Positions 5,287-5,365 of a stretch of 5,365 nt of DNA are shown piece after piece. This DNA comes from Burkholderiaceae bacterium (GTDB taxonomy: Bacteria > Pseudomonadota > Gammaproteobacteria > Burkholderiales > Burkholderiaceae). Below the pieces are notes generated by a model, which searched no databases, was not told where the DNA came from, and saw only the letters and a program-made list of their open reading frames with translations. A program made the position numbers and the translations under genes. Numbering within the stretch: the first letter of the stretch is position 1; each line of letters begins with the position of its first letter. Location: contig CANCQD010000126.1 in NCBI GenBank assembly GCA_947380285.1, positions 1-5,365 on the forward strand, read 5' to 3'.

Positions 5287-5365
5287 TTAATGGGCCTTAA
5301 AAGTAACGCGCGTCGGTACTGGCTTGAATGTGCCAAGCTTGCTCCAGAACGGCATTCCCAAGAAG
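5287..5365 (-). CDS. petB: Cytochrome b of the bc1 complex, last 25 residues (5' part outside window)
   Basis: The minus strand from 5364 reads FLGMPFWSKLGTFKPVPTRV, then TFKAH and TAA (5289-5287). This matches the C-terminus of betaproteobacterial PetB, where the last helix ends in a cytoplasmic tail with KPVPxRVTF. The protein carries the two b haems and the quinol oxidation and reduction sites of the complex, none of which lie in the visible part. The position directly before petC supports the call. Confidence 0.9.
   Translation of the reverse strand, partial: FLGMPFWSKLGTFKPVPTRVTFKAH

Overview
The window looks like chromosomal DNA of a betaproteobacterium of the order Burkholderiales, most likely Polynucleobacter or a close relative. 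The reasons are the gene order petB-petC-sspA-sspB-tRNA-Thr on one strand, protein sequences of the expected type, and moderate GC content. The genus is inferred from recognition, not from a search. || Right half (3216-5365, minus strand): a compact housekeeping block. It starts with the last 25 codons of cytochrome b (petB), then cytochrome c1 (petC) of the bc1 complex. Next come sspA (GST-fold stringent starvation protein A, an RNA polymerase partner) and sspB (ClpXP adaptor, with an intact C-terminal ClpX-binding tail). A tRNA-Thr(UGU) begins only 17 nt after the sspB stop, and an intrinsic terminator follows it. Gaps are short (41, 75, 29 and 17 nt), so the whole set can be read as one transcript. 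|| Middle (2953-3215): a non-coding junction between this block and accessory DNA. It holds a short degenerate piece of an IS30-like transposase C-terminus, two interlocked inverted repeats, and a pair of GTTGACA direct repeats next to the tRNA. This looks like an old insertion scar beside a tRNA gene. || Left-centre (871-2952, minus strand): one 693-codon reading frame for a SPINDLY/OGT-type protein, with N-terminal TPR repeats and a C-terminal family GT41 glycosyltransferase domain. A single amber codon (TAG, 2419-2421) in the fifth TPR unit breaks it; the frame is otherwise open throughout. The stop lies in one of four tandem 102-bp TPR units, at a codon that is TAT or TAC in the other three. 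The changed base turns an imperfect palindrome, present in every unit, into a perfect one with 10-bp arms. That is the pattern expected of a mutation templated by a neighbouring inverted repeat, and it is the most interesting observation here. || Left edge (1-723, plus strand): the C-terminal six-helix half of an MFS transporter of the metabolite:H+ symporter (MHS) type, cut by the window start and convergent with the OGT gene. || I found no CRISPR array, complete insertion sequence, toxin-antitoxin pair or clearly new defence system.
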